A DNA stretch of 6,726 nucleotides from CAZZBK01 sp964652155 (lineage in GTDB: Bacteria; Planctomycetota; Planctomycetia; Pirellulales; PNKZ01): NCBI GenBank assembly GCA_964652155.1, contig CAZZBK010000217.1, forward strand, positions 1 to 6,726, written 5' to 3'. The notes beneath the pieces are model-generated. The model did not search any database, was not told the DNA's origin, and worked only from the letters and a program-made list of their open reading frames with translations. Below, in pieces: positions 1 through 6,662 of this stretch. A program made the position numbers and the translations under genes. Every line of letters begins with the position of its first letter. The first letter of the stretch is position 1.

Positions 1-64
1 CGTGCATTATATTTGCTTCGTCCGCCGCGACAAACCGATTCTACACGACTTCTTGAACGACGCC

Positions 65-71
65 GAAGAGG
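65..71 (+). promoter_or_regulatory. Ribosome binding site of the M20 peptidase gene
   Basis: GAAGAGG is a purine-rich Shine-Dalgarno match ending 5 bases before the GTG at 77. It decides the start in favour of 77 over the longer open frame reaching the window edge. It is one of only two clear ribosome binding sites in the window. Confidence 0.6.
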
Positions 72-76
72 TATTC

Positions 77-1456
77 GTGAACAACTCGACGATCGACCCC
101 TATTTGCAGCAGCACGCCCAGCGTTTCGAGGACGAATTGTGCGACTGGCTGCGCATCGCGAGCGTCAGCGCCGACAGCGCCTATCAGCCGGACGTTCGCC
201 GCGCCGCCGACTGGATCGCCGCTCAGTTTCAGCGCATGGGCCTCAAAACTCAGACGCACGAGACCCCCGGCCATCCGATTGTTTACGCCGAGTCACCGGC
301 CATACCGGGCGCGCCGACCGTGCTGGTCTACGGTCACTACGATGTGCAGCCCCCCGACCCGCTCAACCTCTGGACCACACCCGCCTTCGAGCCGACACGC
401 CGAGACGGCAACGTCTACGCCCGGGGCGCGACCGACGACAAAGGACAGGTCTTCACGCACGTCAAGAGCGCCGAGGCCTGGCTCAAGTCCGCGGGTCAAT
501 TGCCCATCCAGCTCAAGTTTCTGATCGAGGGTGAAGAGGAAGTCGGCAGCCACAACCTGGAGCCGTTTATCGACGCTCACCGCGAGTTGCTCCGCAGCGA
601 TGTGGTGGTCGTGAGCGACACGAGCCAGTTCGCCAAAGGCCAGCCGGCCATCACCTATGGCTTGCGCGGCATTGTCGGTTTCGAGTTGCGTCTCACCGGA
701 CCCAAACGTGATCTGCACTCGGGAACCTTCGGTGGAGCGGTGGCCAACCCGGCCAATGCCTTGGTGCGCTTGCTCAGCGCGTTGCACAACGATCGCGGAG
801 AGGTGCAGGTCCCCGGCTTCTACGACGACGTCGAACCGATCAGCGCGCGCGAGAAAGCCGAGTTCACTCGGCTCGGCTTCCGCGAGGCCGATTTCTGCGC
901 GCAAGTCGGCGTGCGCGAACTGTTCGGCGAGGCAGGCTACTCGACCCTCGAGCGGCGCTGGACGCGCCCCACCTGCGATATCAACGGCCTCACCAGTGGT
1001 TATCAGGGAGAAGGCTCGAAGACCGTGCTCCCCTCGACGGCCAGCGCCAAGCTCACGTTTCGATTGGTGCCCAAGCAGGATCCGGCCAAGATCGGCACGG
1101 CGCTCGAAGCGATGCTGCGGAATCTTTGCCCACCGGGGATTTCGCTGGAATTGATTCATCGGGGCGGAGCGCCGGGCGTGGTCGTGCCGCTCGACAGCCC
1201 GTTCGTGGCCGCGGCCGCGGCGGCCATCGAGCAAGGTTTTGGCAAATCACCCGTCTATATTCGCGAGGGGGGCTCGATTCCCGTCGTGGCGACCTTCAAA
1301 AAATCGCTCGGAATCGATACCCTACTGCTGGGCTGGGGCCTCGACGACGATAATACCCATAGCCCCAACGAAAAGTTCTGCCTCGCCGATTTCCACCGCG
1401 GGATCAAAGCCAGCGCGCACCTATGGGGCAAGCTGGGACAACTCACGCGACCGTAA
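77..1456 (+). CDS. M20-family metallopeptidase (dipeptidase-like)
   Basis: Predicted cytoplasmic di-zinc peptidase of the M20 family (DapE/carnosinase/CNDP-like), 459 residues, a usual length for bacterial M20 dipeptidases. It probably cleaves dipeptides or short peptides; the exact substrate cannot be read from the sequence. All five expected metal ligands and the catalytic base are visible: His87 and Asp89 in GHYDVQP, bridging Asp120 in GATDDKG, catalytic Glu154 and metal Glu155 in EGEEEVGS, Asp181 in VVVSDTSQF, and His428 in DNTHSPNE. The lid/dimerisation domain lies at about residues 195-375 and carries His214 in DLHSGTFGG. No signal peptide is seen. The frame stays open to base 2, but GTG at 77 is chosen because GAAGAGG lies 5 bases upstream and the 25 codons before it do not resemble the family. 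It is followed by a 127-base gap, so it is probably not translationally linked to serS. Family assignment is very secure, substrate is not. Confidence 0.93.
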   Translation: MNNSTIDPYLQQHAQRFEDELCDWLRIASVSADSAYQPDVRRAADWIAAQFQRMGLKTQTHETPGHPIVYAESPAIPGAPTVLVYGHYDVQPPDPLNLWTTPAFEPTRRDGNVYARGATDDKGQVFTHVKSAEAWLKSAGQLPIQLKFLIEGEEEVGSHNLEPFIDAHRELLRSDVVVVSDTSQFAKGQPAITYGLRGIVGFELRLTGPKRDLHSGTFGGAVANPANALVRLLSALHNDRGEVQVPGFYDDVEPISAREKAEFTRLGFREADFCAQVGVRELFGEAGYSTLERRWTRPTCDINGLTSGYQGEGSKTVLPSTASAKLTFRLVPKQDPAKIGTALEAMLRNLCPPGISLELIHRGGAPGVVVPLDSPFVAAAAAAIEQGFGKSPVYIREGGSIPVVATFKKSLGIDTLLLGWGLDDDNTHSPNEKFCLADFHRGIKASAHLWGKLGQLTRP

Positions 1457-1494
1457 CCTGTCACGCCCGATCTATTCAGGAGATGTACGAAACC

Positions 1495-1576
1495 GGAAAG
1501 CGGAAAGAGGAAAGCGGACGGGTCGTACGTCATGATCCATCATCACCTGCTTTCGGCTTTCCGCTTTCCGCTTTCC
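1495..1576. repeat. Inverted repeat built from GGAAAGC heptads, upstream of serS
   Basis: The left arm, 1495-1518, reads as three tandem heptads (GGAAAGC, GGAAAGA, GGAAAGC) plus GGA. The right arm, 1553-1576, is its reverse complement at 22 of 24 positions, and on the minus strand the heptads continue to a fourth, degenerate copy ending at 1549. The two arms enclose 34 bases, which themselves hold a small palindrome (ATGAT-CC-ATCAT, 1532-1543). The structure could form a very stable RNA or DNA hairpin with one purine and one pyrimidine strand. No T-run follows on either strand, so a simple intrinsic terminator is unlikely. The right arm ends 7 bases before the serS ATG. It may be a dispersed palindromic element, an expanded microsatellite in inverted copies, or a leader control structure; the sequence alone does not decide. 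Confidence 0.85.
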
Positions 1577-1583
1577 CAACACC

Positions 1584-2882
1584 ATGCTCGACCGTAAGTT
1601 CATCATCGAAAATGCCGAGTTGGTTCAAGAAAACTGCCGCCGCCGCAACAACCCGGCTGAGGTCATGAAGTTTGTCGCGCTCGATGCCCAACGACGCGAA
1701 AAGCAAACCCTCGTCGAAGAACTCAACCGTCAAGCCAATGACGTCTCGAAAACGATCGGCAAGGCCAAGGACGATGCCCAGCGTGAGGCCCGCAAGGCCG
1801 AGGGACGCCAACTCCGCGATCGCATCTCGATCGTCCAGCAAGAGCTCGACGCACTGCTCGCCGAGATGGACACGATCCATCGCTCGATACCCAACCTCTC
1901 GCACCCCGACGCCCCGCAAGGGAGCGACGATCAGGCGAACCTCGAAGTCCGCCGAGGCCGAGTCTCCGCCGCAAAACTCCCATTCAAAGCGCTCGACCAT
2001 GTCGAGCTCGGCGAGAAGCTCGGGCTGTTCGACTTTCACGCCGGCGCGAAGGTCACGGGCCACGGCTTTTACTTCCTCAAGAACGACGCCGTGCTGCTCG
2101 AGTTGGCGCTGCAACGCTACGCGCTCGACTTGCTGATCGCCGAAGGCTTCACCCCCACGCTGACCCCCGACCTGGCGCGGAATGAAATTCTGCACGGGAC
2201 CGGTTACATCCCGCGCGGACCCGAGACGCAAATCTACAGCATCGCCGACAGCGACTTGAGCTTGGTCGCCACGGCCGAGATCACGCTCGGTGGCCTGCTG
2301 AGCGACACGATCCTCGAAGAAGAGCAACTGCCGATCAAGGTGTGCGGCATCAGTCACTGTTACCGCACCGAGGCCGGTGCCCACGGCAAGGCGACCCGCG
2401 GCCTGTACCGCGTGCATCAGTTCACCAAGGTCGAAATGTTCGCCTTCACGACCCCGGAACAAAGCGACGCGATGCTCGACTACTTCTGCCAGCTCGAGTC
2501 GCGGTTGTTCGATGGCCTGGGCATACCGTATCGCGTCGTCGACACGGCCACGGGCGACTTGGGTGGCCCGGCGTATCGCAAGTTCGATCTCGAAGCCTGG
2601 ATGCCCGGCCGCGGCGACGGCGGCGAGTTCGGCGAGGTCACGAGCACGAGTAATTGCACCGACTACCAAGCGCGCCGGCTCGGCATTCGCTATCGCAAGA
2701 AGGGTGAGAAAGGGACGCATTTCGTCCACACGCTCAATGGCACCGCGGTCGCGATTAGTCGCGGCATCATTGCCGTGCTCGAAAACTATCAGCAGCCCGA
2801 TGGCACGATTATCGTGCCCGAGGTCCTGCGTCCTTTCATGGGCAAAGAGCGCATTGTGCCTGTCGGTCCGCGCGCCATTTAA
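1584..2882 (+). CDS. serS: Seryl-tRNA synthetase (class II)
   Basis: Charges tRNA-Ser (and tRNA-Sec where present) with serine in the cytoplasm, using ATP. At 432 residues it has the normal bacterial length. The N-terminus MLDRKFIIENAELVQENCRRR is the standard SerRS opening, which fixes the ATG at 1584. Residues about 27-105 form the charged antiparallel coiled coil that grips the long variable arm of the tRNA. The catalytic core shows the serine-binding T-A-E at 230-232, class II motif 2 with Arg261 and Glu263 (CYRTEAGAHG) and Glu284 (TKVEMF), the GEVTSTSNCTDYQARR segment with Glu351, and motif 3 with Arg393 (AISRGI). Nothing catalytic is missing. No Shine-Dalgarno is visible: the 30 bases upstream are CTTTCC-type pyrimidine repeats forming the arm of an inverted repeat. 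The next gene starts 44 bases after the stop, so the two may be cotranscribed. Confidence 0.98.
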   Translation: MLDRKFIIENAELVQENCRRRNNPAEVMKFVALDAQRREKQTLVEELNRQANDVSKTIGKAKDDAQREARKAEGRQLRDRISIVQQELDALLAEMDTIHRSIPNLSHPDAPQGSDDQANLEVRRGRVSAAKLPFKALDHVELGEKLGLFDFHAGAKVTGHGFYFLKNDAVLLELALQRYALDLLIAEGFTPTLTPDLARNEILHGTGYIPRGPETQIYSIADSDLSLVATAEITLGGLLSDTILEEEQLPIKVCGISHCYRTEAGAHGKATRGLYRVHQFTKVEMFAFTTPEQSDAMLDYFCQLESRLFDGLGIPYRVVDTATGDLGGPAYRKFDLEAWMPGRGDGGEFGEVTSTSNCTDYQARRLGIRYRKKGEKGTHFVHTLNGTAVAISRGIIAVLENYQQPDGTIIVPEVLRPFMGKERIVPVGPRAI

Positions 2883-2926
2883 GCCTTGCACCACGGCGCC
2901 TCGCGCGCCCACTGAGACCCCCTGCC

Positions 2927-4909
2927 GTGATCGACTTCGCCGAGACCTATACGCGCGCCGTGCAATTGCATCAATCGGGCGACCTCGACACGGCTGAGCG
3001 TCTGTATCAAGAACTGCTCGACGCTTTTCCCGATGCACCGGACGTTTGGCACATGTTCGGCCTGCTCTTGTATCATCGCGGACAAGCGCTCGCGGCGATC
3101 GGGTGGATGCGGCGGGCACAGCAGCGGTTGCCCGATCAACCCTTTCTGCTCAGCAACCTCGGCGCGGTGCTCGCCTCGCAAAACATGTTGAGCGACGCGG
3201 AACAATGTTTCCGACAGGCCGTTGCCGTCGAACCGCTCAACCTCGACGCGGCCACCAATCTGGAGCGGCTGTTGCGCGGGCAGGGACGACTCGACGAGGT
3301 GCAGTCCTTGCTGGAGGATTTCTGCCGCCGCGCGCCCGACAACGCCGCGCTCTGGTTTCTCTTGGGCAACCACGCTCTGGAACAACTCCGTTACGCCGCG
3401 GGGCAAAACTGCCTGCATCGGGCCGTCGAGTTGGATCCGCAATCGGCGACGTATTGGAACGCCTTGGGAGTGGCCCATGAGCAGCTGCGCGACGCGGTGG
3501 CCGCCGAGTCGTGCTTCCGTCGGGCGTTGGCGCTTGACCCCAACTTTGCTGCCGCGGCCAGTAATTTGGCCCGCTGGTACCAACAGCAAGGTCGGCTCGA
3601 CGACGCGGCCGAGTGGTTTGACCGCTGCGTGACGCTCGCTCCAAACGATCCCGTGCTGGCCAGCAATCGCCTGGTGTTTTTGCATTATTTGCCGCGACTG
3701 AGCAACGCGGCGCTCGTGGCCGAGCATCGCCGCTGGGGCGAGCAGTTCGCGGCACCGCGCGGCGCGGCATGGCGCCGCCGCGCACTCGACCTGCGTGGCG
3801 ATCGCCCCTTGCGCATCGGGTATTTATCTCCCGACCTTTGCTCCCACGCCGTGGCCTCGTTCACGTTGTCGCTGTTCCAGTTTTTCGATCGCAATCAATT
3901 TCAACTCATTGCCTACTCGAACATCGCGCGGCCGGACGCAACCACGACCCAACTGCGCCAATTTGCCACGCACTGGCACGATGTCTGGGGCTGGACTGAC
4001 CAACGAGTGGTCGACCAGATCGTGGCCGACGAGATCGACATCCTGGTCGATTTGTCTGGGCACACAAGCCATCACCGCTTGACCGTGTTCGCCCACCGTC
4101 CTGCTCCGCTGCAAATTACATATTTGGGTTACTCGACGACGACCGGCGTGCCAACGATCGACTTCCGCATCAGCGATGCGATTTGCGATCCGCCGTCAGA
4201 ACCGTGGCTGGGAAGCGAATCGCTCGTGCAGATGCCCCCGCCGTTCGCGACCTACAACCCCTGGGCCTATGCCCCCGCGCCGGTCGAGCCGCCGTGCCTC
4301 GAGCGCGGCCACGTCACCTTTGGCTCGTTGCACCGCCTCGCCAAGCTCAACGATCAGGTGCTCGACGCCTGGGCCGCGGTCTTGCAGCGCGTGCCCAACG
4401 CCCGCTTGCTCATCTTTCGCGATAACATCCATGATCTGGCGCGGGCTTGGTTCCGCGAGCAGTTCGCTCGCCGCGGCATCGACCCGCAACGCCTCGACAT
4501 GTGGCACGAGCTGCCCGGCTCGCTGCCGTACCTGCTTGCCTACGAGCACATCGACATCGCGCTCGACGCCTTTCCCTGGAGCGGTCATACGACCGCTTGC
4601 GAGGCCCTGTGGATGGGAGTGCCCGTGGTGACGCTTACGGGAAACCGAGCCAGCGGGCGGATGGTGACCAGCGTGCTCGACGTGATTGGCTGCCGACCCT
4701 GGGCCGCCACGAGTGTCGAGCAATATGTCGAGATCGCCGCGCAGCTCGCCGCCGCGCCGCAGGAGTTGATCGCCGCGCGGCAACAGCTCCGCGCGCGTTG
4801 CGCTCAATCGCCGCTGTGCGATGGCCGCGCGTTTGTGCAGCGGCTCGAGCACGTGTATCGCACCCTGTGGCAACATCAAGTCAAAATGATCCAAGCCACA
4901 GTTTCTTGA
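2927..4909 (+). CDS. TPR protein fused to OGT-like (GT41) glycosyltransferase
   Basis: A 660-residue protein with the architecture of O-linked N-acetylglucosamine transferases. Residues about 3-240 form seven consecutive 34-residue TPR units, which in this family bind protein substrates. From about 290 to 650 it matches the split GT-B catalytic region of GT41: GYLSPDLCSHAVASF with His307 (equivalent to human OGT His498), DILVDLSGHTSHHRL, RPAPLQITYLGY at about 391-402, VTFGSLHRLAKLND with Lys473 (equivalent to OGT Lys842, nucleotide-sugar phosphate contact), and GHTTACEALWMGVPVVT with His554-Thr555-Thr556 (OGT His920-Thr-Thr). The C-terminal HVYRTLW is typical of bacterial members. It should transfer a sugar from a UDP-sugar to proteins; donor and targets are unknown. 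The loop normally reading LGYPGT(S/T)G is LGYSTTTG here (400-407). No signal peptide or membrane segment is seen. It starts at GTG without a clear ribosome binding site, 44 bases after serS; the first TPR begins at residue 3, supporting this start. Confidence 0.9.
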   Translation: MIDFAETYTRAVQLHQSGDLDTAERLYQELLDAFPDAPDVWHMFGLLLYHRGQALAAIGWMRRAQQRLPDQPFLLSNLGAVLASQNMLSDAEQCFRQAVAVEPLNLDAATNLERLLRGQGRLDEVQSLLEDFCRRAPDNAALWFLLGNHALEQLRYAAGQNCLHRAVELDPQSATYWNALGVAHEQLRDAVAAESCFRRALALDPNFAAAASNLARWYQQQGRLDDAAEWFDRCVTLAPNDPVLASNRLVFLHYLPRLSNAALVAEHRRWGEQFAAPRGAAWRRRALDLRGDRPLRIGYLSPDLCSHAVASFTLSLFQFFDRNQFQLIAYSNIARPDATTTQLRQFATHWHDVWGWTDQRVVDQIVADEIDILVDLSGHTSHHRLTVFAHRPAPLQITYLGYSTTTGVPTIDFRISDAICDPPSEPWLGSESLVQMPPPFATYNPWAYAPAPVEPPCLERGHVTFGSLHRLAKLNDQVLDAWAAVLQRVPNARLLIFRDNIHDLARAWFREQFARRGIDPQRLDMWHELPGSLPYLLAYEHIDIALDAFPWSGHTTACEALWMGVPVVTLTGNRASGRMVTSVLDVIGCRPWAATSVEQYVEIAAQLAAAPQELIAARQQLRARCAQSPLCDGRAFVQRLEHVYRTLWQHQVKMIQATVS

Positions 4910-4930
4910 CGCTGGGGATAGTTCCTTGAC
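4900..4930 (+). repeat. Imperfect 11-base direct repeat, AGTT(T/C)CTTGAC
   Basis: AGTTTCTTGAC at 4900-4910 and AGTTCCTTGAC at 4920-4930 differ at one base and are spaced by 20 bases, close to two helical turns, so both would face the same side of the DNA. The first overlaps the stop of the glycosyltransferase gene. They could be paired binding sites, for instance for the antitoxin encoded just downstream, or simple slippage products. Confidence 0.5.
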
Positions 4931-4954
4931 ATCAGAGTGAACAACGACCAACAT
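4926..4954 (+). promoter_or_regulatory. Weak candidate promoter for the antitoxin gene
   Basis: TTGACA at 4926-4931 is a perfect sigma70-type -35 hexamer. Seventeen bases on, CAACAT (4949-4954) matches only three of six -10 positions. The location, in the gap before the antitoxin gene, is sensible, but the -10 is poor and promoter rules for the presumed host group are not well fixed. Confidence 0.2.
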
Positions 4955-4992
4955 CAAGTCATCAAACGAGTGATCGATTTATTGCTGTGAGT

Positions 4993-4997
4993 GAGGG
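4993..4997 (+). promoter_or_regulatory. Ribosome binding site of the antitoxin gene
   Basis: GAGGG lies 5 bases before the ATG at 5003. This favours 5003 over the in-frame GTG at 4991, which would put the Shine-Dalgarno inside the coding region and add four residues. Confidence 0.6.
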
Positions 4998-5002
4998 ATG
5001 TT

Positions 5003-5227
5003 ATGTCGCTCGATAGCGGTTCGGTGTTCGACCTGACTCCGGCCGAGAAATTACAGCTCGTCGAAGACCTTTGGGACGATCTGGCCGTGACGCCCGAGGC
5101 AATCCCCATTCAGCCCTGGCAGGCTGAGGAACTGGCGCGGCGGAAGGCCAACTTACAGGCCAGTCCGTCATCCGGTCTGTCTTGGGATGAAGTTCAGCGA
5201 AGGATTCGCAGTCGATATGGCCGCTGA
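5003..5227 (+). CDS. Antitoxin, Unstab_antitox/TIGR02574-type addiction module component
   Basis: A 74-residue acidic-then-basic helical protein. The N-terminal half, with LTPAEKLQLVEDLWDDL at residues 11-27, and the C-terminal SGLSWDEVQRRIRSRYG at about 57-73 are the two hallmarks of the 'putative addiction module component' family (Pfam Unstab_antitox, TIGR02574). These antitoxins are normally encoded just before a RelE/ParE-type toxin, which they neutralise by wrapping around it with the C-terminal part. Here no full toxin follows; only an 11-codon stub starts within the last codons. The ATG at 5003 is preferred for its GAGGG ribosome binding site. The protein may be non-functional, may act on a toxin encoded elsewhere, or may be kept as an anti-addiction factor. 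Family call is strong; present function is unknown. Confidence 0.85.
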   Translation: MSLDSGSVFDLTPAEKLQLVEDLWDDLAVTPEAIPIQPWQAEELARRKANLQASPSSGLSWDEVQRRIRSRYGR

Positions 5228-5252
5228 GCTTGTCATCGCACCACAACGGTAA
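5217..5252 (+). pseudogene. Toxin stub: first 11 codons of a RelE/ParE-like toxin
   Basis: An ATG at 5217, overlapping the antitoxin stop by 11 bases in another frame, opens the reading frame MAAELVIAPQR followed by TAA at 5250. The start overlap and the pattern E-L-V-I-A-P close to the N-terminus are what is expected for the partner toxin of this antitoxin family, whose members usually continue with an A-E-x-D-like helix and run about 95-100 residues. None of the three forward frames in 5253-5326 gives a recognisable toxin continuation, so this looks like a deletion or replacement and not a single point stop. An imperfect palindrome (AATTG-CC-CAATT, 5251-5262) sits right at the break. The stub is short, so chance resemblance is possible. 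Confidence 0.5.
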
Positions 5253-5326
5253 TTGCCCAATTGAGCGGGTCAGGGTCTAATGCGAGCCGATGGTGACCGT
5301 ATCGGTTCCGAGGCGCACGAGCGATC

Positions 5327-6658
5327 ATGTCTGCATTGCGAGAAATCCCTGAAGTCGCGGCGCTGACGGCTCCGCGCGGGGTGATCCGCATTCCGCCCGA
5401 GACCGACGTGCCGCTCACGCCGCGCGTGCGGCAACTCATCGACACGCCCGAGTTCCGGCGACTGGCGCATGTCAGCCAGTTGGGGTTGGTCTCGCTCGTG
5501 TACCCGGCCGCCAATCACTCGCGTTTCGAGCACTCGTTGGGCGTGTATCGACTGGCGCTGTTGTTCCTGAATCAGCTCTCGTACGACGAACGATTCGCGC
5601 AGACGATTCGCGTGGCCGACGCCGAGCTGTTCTTGGTCGCGGCATTGTTACATGACCTGGGGCACTGGCCGTTCTGTCACCCGATCGAGGATTTGCACCT
5701 CTCGAGCGTGCCGTCCCACGAGTTGTTTGCGAACTCGTTTCTGCTCGAAGGAGAGATCTCCGACGCTTTGCGTGGCGATTGGGGCATCCATCCGCGCGAT
5801 GTCGTGGCGCTGCTGAGCGAGAAGCCTCGCACGCCCCGAGCCAAGATCCTCGCGAGCTTGCTCAGCGGCCCGATCGACATCGACAAAATGGACTACCTGG
5901 CCCGCGACAGCTTGCATGCCGGCGTGCCCTACGGTCGCAACTTCGACCAGAGCCGCTTGCTCAGCAGCTTATGCTTGAACCAAGCTGGCGACGGCTTGGC
6001 GATCACCGACAAGGGCAAAACCGCCGCCGAGATGATGGTCTTTGCCCGCTATGTCATGTTCAGCGAAGTGTATTGGCACCACACGGTCCGCGCGGCGACC
6101 GCCATGCTGCAACGGGCTTTTTACCTGCTGCACGAATTGGTTGATCCCGACACGCTGTTCCGCCTGCACGATCAGCAGATGGTCGACGAGTTGCGTCACG
6201 TGGCCGATCGTTCGCCGGCCCGCGACTTGCTCGACGGCTTGTTCGGCGCGACGCGACGGCTCTACAAGCAGGTTGCGCAGTACAGTATCTTTGAGGAGCG
6301 ACCGCTGTACGATCGATTGGCGCGGCGACCGTATCCGTGGCTGGTGGCGTGTTGCGAGCGGCTGGCCCAGCGGTTGAGCGCGTCGCTGGGGCGGATCGTC
6401 GCGCCGCACGAACTATTGCTCGACGCGCCGCCGATCGAGCGCGAGGTCGAGTTCAACGTCGAGGTTTATTTTACCAAGACGGGCCACTATCGGCCGCTGG
6501 TCGACGTGTCTCCCGTGGTTCGCACCTTGGCTCGAGAACAGTTCGACGATTACGTCAAGCGGGTGCGGCTATTTGCCTCGCCGTCGCTCGCCGATACATT
6601 GCGGCAGCGAGCGGACGTCAGCGAGCTGCTGGCCGTCGCGATTGACCAGACCGGCTGA
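5327..6658 (+). CDS. HD-domain phosphohydrolase, SAMHD1/dNTPase-like (COG1078)
   Basis: A 443-residue HD-superfamily hydrolase closely patterned on SAMHD1 and bacterial COG1078 proteins, which remove triphosphate from dNTPs. The N-terminal stretch (LIDTPEFRRLAHVSQLGLVSLVYPAANHSRFEHSLGV, residues about 37-73, seen in parts) follows SAMHD1 almost residue by residue. Metal and catalytic positions are present: Arg66 and His69 (RFEH), His109-Asp110 (HDLGH), His113, His118, His131 (SHE), and Asp186 in DIDKMDYLARD, with Lys187 and Tyr190 matching the dNTP-contacting Lys312 and Tyr315 of SAMHD1. Differences are Trp114 where Gly is usual in HDLGHGPFSH, Cys117 for Ser, and Glu121 where SAMHD1 has Asp218. 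No SAM domain, signal or membrane segment is present. The ATG at 5327 has no strong ribosome binding site (GAGG is 13 bases away) but matches the family N-terminus. It probably regulates or degrades the dNTP pool in the cytoplasm; the exact nucleotide specificity is unknown. Confidence 0.88.
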   Translation: MSALREIPEVAALTAPRGVIRIPPETDVPLTPRVRQLIDTPEFRRLAHVSQLGLVSLVYPAANHSRFEHSLGVYRLALLFLNQLSYDERFAQTIRVADAELFLVAALLHDLGHWPFCHPIEDLHLSSVPSHELFANSFLLEGEISDALRGDWGIHPRDVVALLSEKPRTPRAKILASLLSGPIDIDKMDYLARDSLHAGVPYGRNFDQSRLLSSLCLNQAGDGLAITDKGKTAAEMMVFARYVMFSEVYWHHTVRAATAMLQRAFYLLHELVDPDTLFRLHDQQMVDELRHVADRSPARDLLDGLFGATRRLYKQVAQYSIFEERPLYDRLARRPYPWLVACCERLAQRLSASLGRIVAPHELLLDAPPIEREVEFNVEVYFTKTGHYRPLVDVSPVVRTLAREQFDDYVKRVRLFASPSLADTLRQRADVSELLAVAIDQTG

Positions 6659-6662
6659 GCCC

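Larger units (their letters stand above)
4871..4961 (+). repeat. 13-base perfect direct repeat (CAACATCAAGTCA), two copies
   Basis: CAACATCAAGTCA occurs at 4871-4883, inside the last codons of the glycosyltransferase gene, and again at 4949-4961 in the following gap, 78 bases apart. The match stops abruptly at both ends. It could mark a short duplication or the scar of an insertion or deletion next to the toxin-antitoxin remnant. No function is evident. Confidence 0.7.

Noticed and set aside
8..13. TATATT as a -10 box for the M20 gene
   Set aside because: It matches five of six consensus bases, but any -35 would fall outside the window, so it cannot be supported.
2..76. N-terminal extension of the M20 peptidase to the start of the window
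   Set aside because: The extra 25 residues do not resemble M20 N-termini, and a good ribosome binding site sits right before the GTG at 77.
293..1234. 313-codon open frame on the minus strand inside the M20 gene
   Set aside because: It is the antisense shadow of a gene with all its catalytic motifs intact; its translation shows no family features.
1495..1576. Intrinsic terminator of the M20 gene
   Set aside because: The stem is strong, but no T-run follows it; the sequence after the right arm is CAACACC and then the serS start.
1495..1576. CRISPR array
   Set aside because: The repeats are 7 bases long, directly abutting and inverted between arms, without spacers or cas genes.
1495..1583. 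T-box or other tRNA-sensing riboswitch before serS
   Set aside because: The leader is short, lacks the T-box consensus element and a specifier stem, and the suspected host group is not known for T-boxes.
1530..3119. Long 529-codon open frame on the minus strand
   Set aside because: It lies antisense to serS and the start of the TPR gene, is rich in Arg, Ala and Val without any recognisable motif, and arises from the high-GC codon pattern of the true genes.
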